Assembly: GCA_027533425.1 (NCBI GenBank)
Contig: JAPZUD010000002.1
Coordinates: 310,001-374,000 of the forward strand
Length of the DNA stretch: 64,000 nucleotides
Source: Beijerinckiaceae bacterium
GTDB taxonomy: Bacteria > Pseudomonadota > Alphaproteobacteria > Rhizobiales > Beijerinckiaceae
Direction of reading: 5' to 3'
In this document: positions 29,213 to 37,843 of the stretch, one piece after another
Numbering within the stretch: position 1 is the first letter of the stretch
Layout of the letters: each line of letters starts with the position of its first letter
Position numbers and translations under genes: made by a program
The notes under the pieces: model-generated
Seen by the model: only the letters and a program-made list of their open reading frames with translations
Database searches by the model: none
Told to the model about the DNA's origin: nothing

Positions 29213-29358
29213 GCCCCTCTCTAGCTGATTCCCGCCAAGGCGCGCGGGCCGGATTGCCGCAAGCGATCGGCACGATCCGGCAAGTTCGAGTCGCGCTGTC
29301 AGCCTTCGCTTAACCAATCGTCAGGCATATTCGGCCGCTGCAAACCAGATCCGAACCC

Positions 29359-30912
29359 ATGACCGCGCATATCCCCACCGCTGCCGAGATCGAGCGGAAA
29401 CAGGCGAATGCCGAACGCGCATCCCGCAACAAGCAGGGCATGCAGCGGGCGGTCAAGGACGTGCGCGAGAAGATCACCTCGGCTTCCGGCCTCAGCCGGG
29501 CCTTCGAGCTCGAACTGGCCCGGGAATTCGCACAGAACCATGTCAGCGCCAGCCTCGCGCTGATGCCCTATGCGCTGGTGATTGCCGGCACCACGCTCTC
29601 GTGGTCATCGCCGGCCCGGGCCGTTTTGTGGCTCGTGCTTGTGCTGGGCGCCCTGCTCTACCAGACGATGCTGTGCCGGCGGTTCATCGCAGCCAGCACG
29701 CCGGCGATGGATATCAAGCCCTGGATCAAGCGCCTGATCGTCGGCGAGATCGCCTTCGTCACCAGCTGGGCCTTGCTGCCCACCGTGGTCGGCATTCCCG
29801 AGACGGACGTGCTGAGGGTGTTCCTGCTGGTGGCCGTGCTGATGATCGGCGCGGTCAGCACCGTGCTGTCGCATACGCTGCCGACCGCCGTCTACGGCGC
29901 GGCGCTGCCGCTCGCCTCGGTTATCGTGCAGCTGGTGCTGGACAGCCAGCCGACCGAGCGCTGGATGATTGCCGGCCTGTGCCTCACGGCCTTGCTGCTC
30001 TTCGTGGGGCTCGCCAACCGCCTCTATGCCTCGACGCTGGACAATCTCCATGCGCGCGCGGAGAAGGACGAGCTCTTCACCGAGGTCGAGCAGGCGAACC
30101 TGCGCCTGCGCGAGGCGACACGGCAGGCGGAGGAGGCCAGCGCGGCCAAGTCGCGCTTTCTCGCCACGATGAGCCATGAACTGCGCACGCCGCTCAATGC
30201 GATCCTCGGTTTTTCCGAGGTGATGAAGGACGAGCTGTTCGGCCCGCTGGGAAACGACCAGTACAAGAGCTATGTCAAGGATATCCACCAATCCGGCGAG
30301 CATCTGCTGCAACTGATCAATGAGGTGCTGGACCTGTCGCGCATCGAGGCCGGCAAGCACGAGCTTGTCGAGGAGGCAATCGACCTTGTGGGCGTCGTCA
30401 AGGCCTGTTGCCGCATGCTGGAATTGCGGGCGACCGGCCGGGGGCTGATCCTGAAAACCGCCTTCACCGAGGGTATGCCGCGCCTCTGGGCCGACGAGCG
30501 CGCCCTCCGCCAGATCACGCTCAACCTTCTCTCGAACGCGATCAAGTTCACGCCGCAGGGCGCCGAGATCCTCGTCAAGGTGGGCTGGACTGCCAGCGGC
30601 GGACAATATCTCTCCGTGCGCGACAATGGCACCGGGATTCCCGAGGACGAGATCGAGATCGTCCTCTCCACGTTCGGGCGGGGCTCGCAGGCGATCAAGA
30701 ATGCGGATCAGGGCTCCGGCCTCGGCCTGCCGATCGTCAAGAGCCTTGTGGAGTTGCATGGCGGGGCGTTCCGGCTCCGCTCGAAGCTGCGCGAAGGCAC
30801 CGAGGCAACGGCCCTCTTCCCGCCCGACAGGGTCATGGCCGCCATGCCGGCCGTGCACGAGCGGCCGGGCCTGATCATCTCGCGTGTGGTGCGGGACGGA
30901 CGGGCCGCCTGA
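29359..30912 (+). CDS. Membrane sensor histidine kinase, DivJ/PleC/PdhS-like
   Basis: 517 residues, ATG at 29359 with a poor ribosome-binding site. A charged N-terminus of about 60 residues is followed by about six hydrophobic helices (65-220) without a large periplasmic loop, a short coiled coil, then the HisKA domain with ATMSHELRTPLNAILGFSEV (His273) and a HATPase domain with N box NLLSNAIKF, G1 DNGTGI and G2 GSGLGLPIV. The H-box with FSEVMKDELFGPLGNDQYKSY is the style of the DivJ/PleC/PdhS group, which phosphorylates or dephosphorylates DivK and PleD in alphaproteobacteria; that assignment is by resemblance. A half-matching CtrA-like motif lies at 29310-29324. Confidence 0.9.
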   Translation: MTAHIPTAAEIERKQANAERASRNKQGMQRAVKDVREKITSASGLSRAFELELAREFAQNHVSASLALMPYALVIAGTTLSWSSPARAVLWLVLVLGALLYQTMLCRRFIAASTPAMDIKPWIKRLIVGEIAFVTSWALLPTVVGIPETDVLRVFLLVAVLMIGAVSTVLSHTLPTAVYGAALPLASVIVQLVLDSQPTERWMIAGLCLTALLLFVGLANRLYASTLDNLHARAEKDELFTEVEQANLRLREATRQAEEASAAKSRFLATMSHELRTPLNAILGFSEVMKDELFGPLGNDQYKSYVKDIHQSGEHLLQLINEVLDLSRIEAGKHELVEEAIDLVGVVKACCRMLELRATGRGLILKTAFTEGMPRLWADERALRQITLNLLSNAIKFTPQGAEILVKVGWTASGGQYLSVRDNGTGIPEDEIEIVLSTFGRGSQAIKNADQGSGLGLPIVKSLVELHGGAFRLRSKLREGTEATALFPPDRVMAAMPAVHERPGLIISRVVRDGRAA

Positions 30913-30933
30913 GCCAGCCGCCTGAGCCAAGTG

Positions 30934-31953
30934 TCAGGTGCGGTCCGGCACTGCCGCTTCGGCGAATGTCGCCATGCCGGCATGGCAGGCCAGGGCAACC
31001 TTGACGATCCCCGCCGCAAGCGCCGCGCCGGAACCTTCTCCCAGCCGAAGGCCGAGATCGAGAATCGGCTCCAGCCCCAGCCGGCCGAGTACGGCGCGAT
31101 GCGCGCCTTCCGCCGAGACATGGCCGGCGAGGCAATGGTCGATCGCATCCGGGCGCAGCGCGTGCAGGATGGCAGCCGCAGCCGTCGCGACGTAGCCGTC
31201 GAGGATCACCGGCACCTTCTCGACGCGGGCAGCGAGGATGGCGCCGGCCATCGCCGCGATCTCGCGGCCGCCGAGCCGGCGGAGGATCTCCAGCGGGTCA
31301 TCGAGATGGCCGGCATGCGTGGCGAGCGCGGCCTCGACCGCCGCGACCTTGCGGGCATGGCCGGCCTCGTCCACGCCCGTACCAAGGCCGACCCAGCCCG
31401 CAACCGGCCCGCCATAGAGCGCGGCATAGATGGCGGCGGAGGGGGTGGTGTTGCCGATGCCCATCTCGCCGAGGCAGAGCAGGTCCGTCCCGTTGGCGAT
31501 CGCCTCCATGCCGAAACCGATCGTCGCGGCGCAGGCGGCCTCCTCCATCGCGGCGGTTTCGGTGATGTCGCCGGTCGGCAGGTCGATCGCGAGATCGAAG
31601 ACCTTCAGCCCGAGATCCTGCGCCTTGCAGATCTGGTTGATGGCGGCGATGCCGGCCGAGAAGCTGGCCAGCATGGCGCGGTTGACCTCGGAGGGATAGG
31701 CCGAGACGCCGCGTGCCGCGACACCATGCGATCCGGCGAAAATGGCAACGACCGGGCGGTTGACCGTCGGCCGCGCCCGGCCCTGCCAGGCCGCGACATG
31801 GGCCGTCATCGCCTCCAGCCGGCCGAGCGCGCCGCGCGGCTTGATCAGCTCGTTCTCGCGGGCCATCACCGCCGCGCGGGCGGCTTCGTCCGGGCCGGGC
31901 AGGGTTGCCACCAGCGCTCGGATATCATCAAAAGGCAGGCCGGTGGTGGACAT
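30934..31953 (-). CDS. cobT: Nicotinate-nucleotide-dimethylbenzimidazole phosphoribosyltransferase
   Basis: 339 residues. CobT makes alpha-ribazole phosphate, the lower ligand of cobalamin. Family signatures are visible: ELIKPRGALGRLE, VAIFAGSHGVAARGVSAYPSEV, LLCLGEMGIGNTTPSAAIYAAL, GLGTGVDEAGHARK and the active-site region HRAVLGRLGLEPILDLGLRLGEGSGAALA with the conserved Glu. It is divergent from cobS with 115 bases between; together the two genes perform the last steps of cobalamin assembly. It converges on the upstream kinase gene with 21 bases between the stops. No cobalamin riboswitch is visible in the shared promoter region. Confidence 0.97.
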   Translation of the reverse strand: MSTTGLPFDDIRALVATLPGPDEAARAAVMARENELIKPRGALGRLEAMTAHVAAWQGRARPTVNRPVVAIFAGSHGVAARGVSAYPSEVNRAMLASFSAGIAAINQICKAQDLGLKVFDLAIDLPTGDITETAAMEEAACAATIGFGMEAIANGTDLLCLGEMGIGNTTPSAAIYAALYGGPVAGWVGLGTGVDEAGHARKVAAVEAALATHAGHLDDPLEILRRLGGREIAAMAGAILAARVEKVPVILDGYVATAAAAILHALRPDAIDHCLAGHVSAEGAHRAVLGRLGLEPILDLGLRLGEGSGAALAAGIVKVALACHAGMATFAEAAVPDRT

Positions 31954-32068
31954 GGCGGGCTCGCTGGCTGGACTGTCGATACGGAAACCGGCCGAGTCAG
32001 GGCTGGCCGGACATGGATGCCGGGGCTAACATGGCGGCGCTTCCTCTCGCAACCGCGAAAGACTGACC

Positions 32069-32878
32069 ATGCCCGGCCTGAACGTCCTCGCGGGCGACCT
32101 GCTCAACGTGATGCGCTTCTATACCCGCCTGCCGCTTCCGGTCTTCCGGTTCGAGCGGGAAGCCCATTCCCTGCCTGATTTCCGGCGCGCGGCCTGGGCG
32201 ATCCCGGTCACCGGCACGGTGGTCGGCGCCTGCGGCGCGCTGGCAGGCGGCCTCGCCTATCTCGCCGGCCTCTCCCCCCAGATCGCAGCGGCGATCGCAC
32301 TGGCTGTCCAGGTGGCAATCACCGGTGCCTTCCACGAGGATGGCCTCGCCGATTCCTGTGACGGGCTGTTCGGCGGCACCACGCGAGAGCGGCGGCTCGA
32401 GATCATGAAAGACAGCCGGATCGGCACGTTCGGCGGCGCCGGCCTGGTCTTCGTCCTCCTCCTGCGGGTGCTGGCGCTGGCCGAGCTGTTCCGTCTGATG
32501 GGCCCGGCTGCCCTCGCCCTGCTGCCTGGCATCGCCGCCCTGTCCCGAGCGGTGGCGCTGATGCCTGTCCTGATGCTGCCGCCAGCCGGCAGCCAGGGCC
32601 TTGCTGCCAGCGTGCCCCTGCCGGACCTGCCCGCCTGGCTGCTGGCAACGGCGATCGGCGTGCTGGTCCATGCCGGTGCCTGCCTCTGGCTTGACCTGCC
32701 CCTCGGCGGGATGGTGGGCGGGCTTGTCGCCCTGCTGCTGATGCCGGCCCTTGCCGCGCTGGCCCGTCACAAGATCGGCGGCCATAATGGCGACATCCTC
32801 GGGGCCTGCCAGCAGATCGCCGAAATCGCGCTGCTGCTGACCCTGTCCTCTGCCGCCAACTGGCGCGGGCCGCTCTGA
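32069..32878 (+). CDS. cobS: Adenosylcobinamide-GDP ribazoletransferase
   Basis: 269 residues. This inner-membrane enzyme joins adenosylcobinamide-GDP to alpha-ribazole. The signature MRFYTRLPLP near the N-terminus, then GAFHEDGLADSCDGLFGG and RRLEIMKDSRIGTFGG with the acidic metal-binding residues, and GGHNGDILGACQQIAE at the C-terminus are all present, with several hydrophobic helices between. Divergent from cobT. Other cobalamin genes are not in the window. Confidence 0.97.
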   Translation: MPGLNVLAGDLLNVMRFYTRLPLPVFRFEREAHSLPDFRRAAWAIPVTGTVVGACGALAGGLAYLAGLSPQIAAAIALAVQVAITGAFHEDGLADSCDGLFGGTTRERRLEIMKDSRIGTFGGAGLVFVLLLRVLALAELFRLMGPAALALLPGIAALSRAVALMPVLMLPPAGSQGLAASVPLPDLPAWLLATAIGVLVHAGACLWLDLPLGGMVGGLVALLLMPALAALARHKIGGHNGDILGACQQIAEIALLLTLSSAANWRGPL

Positions 32879-32944
32879 CCGGGGTCTTGAAAAGCAGGCC
32901 GCGGCGGGCCACCCTTCTCTCAACGCGACCGGAAGGAGCCCCGA

Positions 32945-33208
32945 ATGAATTCGCCCCGCATCGCCATCGCCCTGCTGGTTGGGCTCGCCATCGTGCTGGT
33001 CTTTGCCGTGCTCGGCGTGCCGAAACTCGGTGGCAGCGAGATTGCCGGGCTGGCGGCGGGGGGGCTGCTGCTGACGATGTGGGCCTCGTGGTTCATGGCC
33101 GAGATGCGCGGCAATATGGGCGAGACAATCCGCAACCTGCTGATCTGGGGCGGCATCGTGACGGTGGTGGCGATCGCCTACAGCTACAAGACGCAATTCG
33201 GGTTCTGA
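32945..33208 (+). CDS. Small membrane protein, possibly the N-terminal half of a TIGR02281-type aspartic protease
   Basis: 87 residues with a strong ribosome-binding site (GGAAGGAG). Three hydrophobic helices occupy about 5-25, 32-50 and 64-80. The order of helices and the closing motif IRNLLIWGGIVTVVAIAYSYK resemble the membrane region that precedes the retropepsin-like domain in TIGR02281 aspartic proteases of alphaproteobacteria, but the frame stops right there and no DTGAS motif follows before the next gene on the minus strand. It may be a truncated relic or a free-standing membrane protein. The good start signal argues that it is expressed. Confidence 0.65.
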   Translation: MNSPRIAIALLVGLAIVLVFAVLGVPKLGGSEIAGLAAGGLLLTMWASWFMAEMRGNMGETIRNLLIWGGIVTVVAIAYSYKTQFGF

Positions 33209-33218
33209 GGCGCCGGGC

Positions 33219-33659
33219 TCAGGACCGCAAGCCGGTCTCGCCGTCGATCACCATCATGGTGGCAAGCATTACCGCTACCTGCTTGCGGTTCCCGCCCTCG
33301 ATGGCCCAGGCCTCGCCCTGCACGACATGGATACGCCGGCCGGCGCGGAGCACGCGGCCCTTCGCCTCGAAATGCGTCCCGAGGGCGGGAGCAAGCAGGT
33401 TGATCTTGAACTCGCTTGTCAGCACAGCCTTGTCCTCGGCCATCAATGTCAGCGCGGCATAGCCGCAGGCGCTGTCGATAATCGTGGCAATGGAGCCGGC
33501 ATGGGCAAAGCCATGCTGCTGAGAGATGGCCGGCGAGAAGGGCATGCGGATCGTCACCTCCCCCGGACCGACATGCCCGAGGATGGCGCCGAGTGTCTGC
33601 ATCAGCCCCTGCTTGGCGAAACTCGCCTCGATGCGGTGGAAAAGCGGATCGTCACTCAT
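33219..33659 (-). CDS. PaaI-type hotdog thioesterase
   Basis: 146 residues. The hotdog fold is marked by SQQHGFAHAGSIATIIDSACGYAA, which corresponds to the HGG-type active-site loop and catalytic Asp/Ser helix of PaaI/YigI thioesterases. The enzyme should hydrolyse acyl-CoA thioesters in the cytoplasm; the acyl group is unknown. Its ATG overlaps the dusA stop by four bases, so it is translated from the dusA message. Confidence 0.9.
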   Translation of the reverse strand: MSDDPLFHRIEASFAKQGLMQTLGAILGHVGPGEVTIRMPFSPAISQQHGFAHAGSIATIIDSACGYAALTLMAEDKAVLTSEFKINLLAPALGTHFEAKGRVLRAGRRIHVVQGEAWAIEGGNRKQVAVMLATMMVIDGETGLRS

Positions 33660-34696
33660 GCAGCCGCCCGCTGGGGCCGCCGCAGCAGGGCCAGCGCCTC
33701 CGCGAGGATTCCGGCCCCGGCACCGGGCTTCACCGCCTCGGTCGAGAGATGCCGCCGGAAGGCCCGCGCGCCGGGCTGGCTCTGGAACAGGCCCAGCACA
33801 TGCCGTGTCACGGCATGCGGCGAAGTTCCGCCGGAGACCACCGATTCGAGATAGGGGATCAGCGCCTCGAGCGCCTCGGCCGGGCCGGATACGGGCGCGG
33901 CCTCGCCGAACAGGAGCGGATCGACGCCGAGCAGGATCGACGGGTTCTGGTAGGCCGCGCGGCCGAGCATCACGCCATCGAGGCCGGGCCCCTCATCCGA
34001 AGGCGCGAGCAACACCTCGGCGAGATCGAGGCTGGCAATGCCGCCATTGATCGCGATCGGCACGGACGGGAATTCCGCCTTGAGCCGGCGGACAATGGCA
34101 TAATCGAGCGGGGGAATATCGCGGTTCTCGCGCGGGGACAGGCCTTTCAGCCAGGCCTTGCGGGCATGGACGATCAAGGCATCGGCACCTGCCGCAACGA
34201 CCTGCCGGGCGAGCGTGAACAGCGCCTCTTCCGGATCCTGGTCGTCGACGCCGATCCGGCATTTCACCGTGACCGGAACAGCAACAGCCGCCTTCATCGC
34301 AGCGACGCCGTCAGCCACCAAAGCGGGTTCGCGCATCAGGCAGGCGCCGAAGCGGCCATTCTGCACCCTGTCCGACGGGCAGCCGCAATTGAGGTTGATC
34401 TCGTCATAGCCGAAATCGGCGCCGATCCGGGCGGAAGCCGCGAGATCGGCCGGGTCCGAGCCGCCGAGCTGGAGCGCGACCGGATGCTCCCCCGTCGAGA
34501 AGCCAAGCAGGCGCTGGCGGTCGCCATGCAGCACGGCGCCGGTTGTCACCATCTCGGTATAGAGCAGCGCGCGGCGCGAGAGCAGGCGATGGAAGACGCG
34601 GCAATGCCGGTCGGTCCAGTCCATCATCGGGGCGACAGAAAAGCGCCAGGGGGAAGCGGGGATATCCATCGGGAGGCTCGTCATTTTCGCGGCCAT
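33656..34696 (-). CDS. dusA: tRNA-dihydrouridine synthase A
   Basis: 346 residues; the second Met (residue 5) is an alternative start. It is an FMN enzyme that reduces uridine in the D loop of tRNA. The TIM barrel starts with SVAPMMDWTDRHCR, the catalytic Cys106 is in INLNCGCPSDRVQNGRFGACLM, and the FMN-phosphate region is AINGGIASLD with VMLGRAAYQNP. The DusA-specific segment with MVTTGAVLHGDR is present, which separates it from DusB and DusC. Co-transcribed with the thioesterase gene. Confidence 0.96.
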   Translation of the reverse strand: MAAKMTSLPMDIPASPWRFSVAPMMDWTDRHCRVFHRLLSRRALLYTEMVTTGAVLHGDRQRLLGFSTGEHPVALQLGGSDPADLAASARIGADFGYDEINLNCGCPSDRVQNGRFGACLMREPALVADGVAAMKAAVAVPVTVKCRIGVDDQDPEEALFTLARQVVAAGADALIVHARKAWLKGLSPRENRDIPPLDYAIVRRLKAEFPSVPIAINGGIASLDLAEVLLAPSDEGPGLDGVMLGRAAYQNPSILLGVDPLLFGEAAPVSGPAEALEALIPYLESVVSGGTSPHAVTRHVLGLFQSQPGARAFRRHLSTEAVKPGAGAGILAEALALLRRPQRAAA

Positions 34697-34731
34697 CCAT
34701 ATCCGAATTGCCGCGAAAAAACGACCCCTGC

Positions 34732-35955
34732 CTAGACGACGAGATCCGGTAGTGGCTTCACGAGGCCGGAGCCGGGGAAGATCGTCTCGCCCAGCACGAC
34801 CGGCGACAGACCGAGATGGCCGGCCAGCACGCCCTTCATCACCGCACGCAAATCGGTTGTTGCCCGCAGGTCGCGGCCTTCATGGAGCTGCGGACCCCTG
34901 AGGCCCGGCCAATCGGCGAGAATGCGGCCGCCGCGCACGGCGCCGCCGACGAGGAACGCCACGGTCGCCGTGCCATGATCGGAACCTTCGGTGCCATTGA
35001 TCCGGGCAGTCCGGCCGAATTCCGTGATGACAAGGATGGCCGTTTCCTTCCAGGCCTCGCCGAATTCGCGCTCGACCGCGGCAAAGGCACCATCGAGCCC
35101 GCCGAGCAGGTCAGCCAGCCGGCCGCGCACGCCACCCTGGTTGGCATGGGTATCCCAGCCATCGAAGGAGAGGACCGCGACGCGCGGCCCCTCCTCCTTC
35201 ATCATCAGCCGGGCGGCCCCGGTTGCGGCGCGCGCCATCATGCCGGGATCTCCGCCGCCGGGCGGCATGGCCGCGCCGCCGCGGGCGAGATCATCGGCGG
35301 TCAGCCCGGCCTTGAGGGCGCGGGCCAGAGCCGGATCACGGTGGGTGTAGAGATCGAGCACGCGGCGGGCGAGATCGTCATTCGTCTCGGCGAGGCGTTG
35401 TGGCGCCCAACCCATGACCGGCGCTTCCCCGCGCAGGACCAGCGGCGTCGAGATGCCGACGCCGAGCGCGCCGAGTTGTGGCAGCCGCTCGCCCTTGGGC
35501 AGGGCCAGAAGGGCGCGGTTGAGCCAGCCGGTCTCGACCTTGCCGACACCGGGCAGACCTGTTTCCAGCACGTCCTGACCGTCGAAATGCGAGCGCTCGC
35601 GATAGGGCGTCGCGGCGGCATGGACGATGAGGCCTTTCTTCTCGGCATAAAGCCGCGCGAAGGTCTTCATCGAGGGGTGCAGCACAAAAAAGCCATCCAG
35701 CGGCAGGCCGGCGCTCTCACCCTCGCGGGTCAGGGCCATGCCTTCACGCAGGGCGGCATAATCCGGGTCGGCAACCGGGGCGACAGCGGAGAGCCCGTCC
35801 ATCGCCCCGCGCAGGATGATGGTCAGGAAGCGGGGATCCTTCGCTCCGGCGGCCGAGGCGATTTTCGGCATATGCGCCCAGGCGAAGAAGGACAGCCCCG
35901 CCCCGAGCAGGCCCCGGCGGGAAAGCGGCATGGCTTGGCAATATCGGGCATCCAT
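34732..35955 (-). CDS. DUF1501 secreted protein
   Basis: 407 residues with a twin-arginine-like signal (PLSRRGLLGAGLSFFAWA). It belongs to the DUF1501 family, relatives of alkaline-phosphatase/sulfatase folds: FLTIILRGAMDGLSAVAP at the start, RSHFDGQDVLETG, VAVLSFDGWDTHANQ and ILVITEFGRTARINGTEGSDHGTATVAFLVGG. These proteins are exported folded and usually occur with a DUF1800 partner, as here 15 bases downstream of it. The biochemical role of the pair is not established. Confidence 0.93.
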   Translation of the reverse strand: MDARYCQAMPLSRRGLLGAGLSFFAWAHMPKIASAAGAKDPRFLTIILRGAMDGLSAVAPVADPDYAALREGMALTREGESAGLPLDGFFVLHPSMKTFARLYAEKKGLIVHAAATPYRERSHFDGQDVLETGLPGVGKVETGWLNRALLALPKGERLPQLGALGVGISTPLVLRGEAPVMGWAPQRLAETNDDLARRVLDLYTHRDPALARALKAGLTADDLARGGAAMPPGGGDPGMMARAATGAARLMMKEEGPRVAVLSFDGWDTHANQGGVRGRLADLLGGLDGAFAAVEREFGEAWKETAILVITEFGRTARINGTEGSDHGTATVAFLVGGAVRGGRILADWPGLRGPQLHEGRDLRATTDLRAVMKGVLAGHLGLSPVVLGETIFPGSGLVKPLPDLVV

Positions 35956-35970
35956 CGGGGAGCCTCCTCG

Positions 35971-37428
35971 TCAGCGGCGCTGGAATTCGGGTGCCATGAG
36001 CAGCAGGGCGAGCCCCTGCTGCCGGGTTTCTGCCCTGGCAATGGCCTGCCGCGTCTCCACCGACAGCGACTCGCCGAGGAGGGCTTCCGCAAGGTCGCGC
36101 GGGTCGATCCGCCCGCCGAGCGGCCGGGCGAACTGCATCGAAAACTCGAGCCGGGTCTTGATCGCCTTGGGCGCGACGAGCGCGGGCTCGTCATCGGGGA
36201 AACCATTCGGGCCGGGCGGGTTCCAGAGCGGCTGGCCCATCAGGTTCAGCGCATTGGCGAGGGCCGGAATCCGGTCCGCCGGCGCTCCGGTGGCGCGCAG
36301 GCTCGCCATAAGGAATTCATAGGGCGTGCGGATCTTGCCGGGGGGAACCCGGGTGCTGTCCGGATGCGTCAGCAACACCCGTGCGAGTGCGGCGAGATCA
36401 CCATCACTCTTGAGGAACTCGGCCTCGAGCGCGCCGACAAGGGCCGGCGGCGGGCTGTCTGCCACGAAATGGCGGGCAATCTTGGTGGCGAGGAAACGGG
36501 CGGTGGAGGGGTGCCGCGCCAGGTCGCGCAGGATGGCGAGGCCCTTCTCCTTGCCCTCCTGGCCGTAGCTGCGGCCGAGCACCTGCTGCGGGCCCGGCTC
36601 GTGCCGGTTCGGGGCGAAGACAAAGGCACCGTAGCCGTCGATATTCTCCTCGAAGCCGGTGATCGACCAGCCGGTCAGGGCGCGGGCAAAGGCGGTGACA
36701 TCGGCCTGGGAATAGCCCCCGCCGACGCCGAGCGTGTGCAGTTCAAGGATCTCGCGCGCGAGATTTTCATTGAGGCCGCGCTGGCGGCGCTGGCCGGCCG
36801 GGGAATTCGGCCCGATCGACTGGCGCTGGTCGAGATAATGCAGCATCGCCGGATGCGCCTCGACCGCGACGAGCAGGTCCGCGAAGCGGCCGAAGACATG
36901 CGGGCGGATCGCCTCGCGCTCATAGGGACCAGCCACGCCCTGCATGAGCTGGCCGCGCCGCAGGGCGATGCAGAAATGGTTGGACCAGAACATCACCCAG
37001 CGCTCGGCAAAGCCCGCAGGCGCGGCGAGGCCTTGGTCAATCCGGGCCTTGAGGTCGAGGTGGAGGAGATCCCGCAGGCGGACCGCTTCCGGATCGGGTG
37101 GCGGGCTGGCGGACGGGCTGGCCTGCATGCCGGCCGTAGCCATCGCGCCGGGCGCCCCGTCCCCCGTCGCGGGCCCGGACGCAGCTTGCTGCGCCACCTG
37201 ACGGCGGGCCTCGCGCTCCATCCGGCGCTTGTCCTCGATCTGGGTGACGATCTGGATGCCGCGCGCCGTGGTCGGCAAGCCCTCACCCCGGATCAGGGCA
37301 CGGTCAGGGCGGATCTCGTCCAGCAGGGCGGCGCGGATATCCGGGCCCAACATGTCCCGGCTCGCCGGCCCGGCGCCGAGGCCGAAGCGCTGGATGCCGA
37401 TCTGGAAAAGCTTTTCCGGACGCGCCAT
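35971..37428 (-). CDS. DUF1800 family protein
   Basis: 485 residues. The DUF1800 signatures are clear: ERWVMFWSNHFCI, HPAMLHYLDQRQSIGPNSPAG, NENLAREILELHTLGVGGGYSQADV, ARALTGWSI, HPSTARFLATKIARHFV and SPYEF-like TPYEFLMASLRATG. Residues about 75-115 are a low-complexity Ala/Pro linker. No signal peptide is visible, unlike its DUF1501 partner. The two genes form an operon in the order DUF1800-DUF1501. Function is unknown; co-occurrence with DUF1501 is conserved across many bacteria. Confidence 0.93.
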   Translation of the reverse strand: MARPEKLFQIGIQRFGLGAGPASRDMLGPDIRAALLDEIRPDRALIRGEGLPTTARGIQIVTQIEDKRRMEREARRQVAQQAASGPATGDGAPGAMATAGMQASPSASPPPDPEAVRLRDLLHLDLKARIDQGLAAPAGFAERWVMFWSNHFCIALRRGQLMQGVAGPYEREAIRPHVFGRFADLLVAVEAHPAMLHYLDQRQSIGPNSPAGQRRQRGLNENLAREILELHTLGVGGGYSQADVTAFARALTGWSITGFEENIDGYGAFVFAPNRHEPGPQQVLGRSYGQEGKEKGLAILRDLARHPSTARFLATKIARHFVADSPPPALVGALEAEFLKSDGDLAALARVLLTHPDSTRVPPGKIRTPYEFLMASLRATGAPADRIPALANALNLMGQPLWNPPGPNGFPDDEPALVAPKAIKTRLEFSMQFARPLGGRIDPRDLAEALLGESLSVETRQAIARAETRQQGLALLLMAPEFQRR

Positions 37429-37499
37429 CGCGTTGTCCTTCCACGAGAGGCGGCAAGTGCACCGCCGCTACATTAGCATGTTCTCACAGAAGCTCTTGC

Positions 37500-37538
37500 G
37501 GAAGCATGACCAAAACATGACCGATGGTTCATGCTTCC
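37500..37538. repeat. Inverted repeat upstream of the thi riboswitch
   Basis: GGAAGCATGA (37500-37509) and TCATGCTTCC (37529-37538) are perfect 10-base arms around a 19-base loop. CATGACC is also directly repeated at 37504-37510 and 37516-37522, 12 bases apart. It lies 72 bases upstream of the DUF1800 start and 37 bases upstream of the thi -35 element, so it may be an operator for either gene. Confidence 0.45.
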
Positions 37539-37574
37539 GGCGCCCGCGCGCGGCACACCGTCGTGCGAGGGCGG

Positions 37575-37603
37575 TTGACCGGCCCGATTCTTTGTCCTAC
37601 ATC
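37575..37603 (+). promoter_or_regulatory. Candidate promoter of the thi operon
   Basis: TTGACC (37575-37580), a 17-base spacer, and TACATC (37598-37603). Transcription would start near 37609, at the first base of the TPP aptamer, which is where a riboswitch promoter should place it. The -10 element is poor. Confidence 0.5.
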
Positions 37604-37610
37604 TGTCTTA

Positions 37611-37700
37611 TCCGGGGAGTGCCCGCCGCAGCGGGCCGAGATCGGGCTCTGTCGCCCGGAATCCTTCGAACCTGATCCGGATCATGCCGGCGGAGGAACA
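37611..37700 (+). ncRNA. TPP riboswitch (THI element)
   Basis: All conserved blocks of the thiamine pyrophosphate aptamer are present in order: CGGGGAGTGCCC, GGGCCGAGAT, the P3 arm CGGGCTCTGTCGCCCG, and the invariant 3' block GAACCTGATCCGGATCATGCC followed by GGCGGAGGA. It precedes thiS-thiG-thiE. The 3' strand contains GGAGG, which doubles as the ribosome-binding site of a small ORF starting at 37703, so ligand binding probably controls translation initiation. Confidence 0.95.
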
Positions 37701-37702
37701 GG

Positions 37703-37843
37703 ATGAACGATGACCTGACTGATCCCGATTGCTTTAACCAACCCCCTGTTTTCATTTTTGTTCTCCAATCTGGGCCCTGCCGCAGCCGGCCCGCTGCCAG
37801 CGCAGGCCCTCCGAGTTTGCCACCCCCGGGCTCCGTGCCTTGA
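37703..37843 (+). CDS. Short leader ORF behind the TPP aptamer
   Basis: 46 codons, ATG at 37703 to TGA at 37843. GGAGG at 37692-37696 lies six bases before the ATG and inside the aptamer 3' strand. The predicted peptide starts MNDDLTDPDCFNQPPVFIFVL and then turns Pro/Ser-rich; I recognise no family. No Thi protein begins here: thiS starts 148 bases later with its own site. It may be a regulatory leader whose translation is gated by the aptamer, or a remnant of a deleted first thi gene. Confidence 0.45.
   Translation: MNDDLTDPDCFNQPPVFIFVLQSGPCRSRPAASAGPPSLPPPGSVP

Noticed and set aside
29310-29324. CtrA box in front of the histidine kinase at 29359
   Set aside because: TTAA-N7-TCAG matches only six of eight positions; too weak to list as a feature.
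31954-32068. Cobalamin riboswitch between cobT and cobS
   Set aside because: I looked for the B12-box (GCCACTG-like) and found none in the 115-base divergent region.
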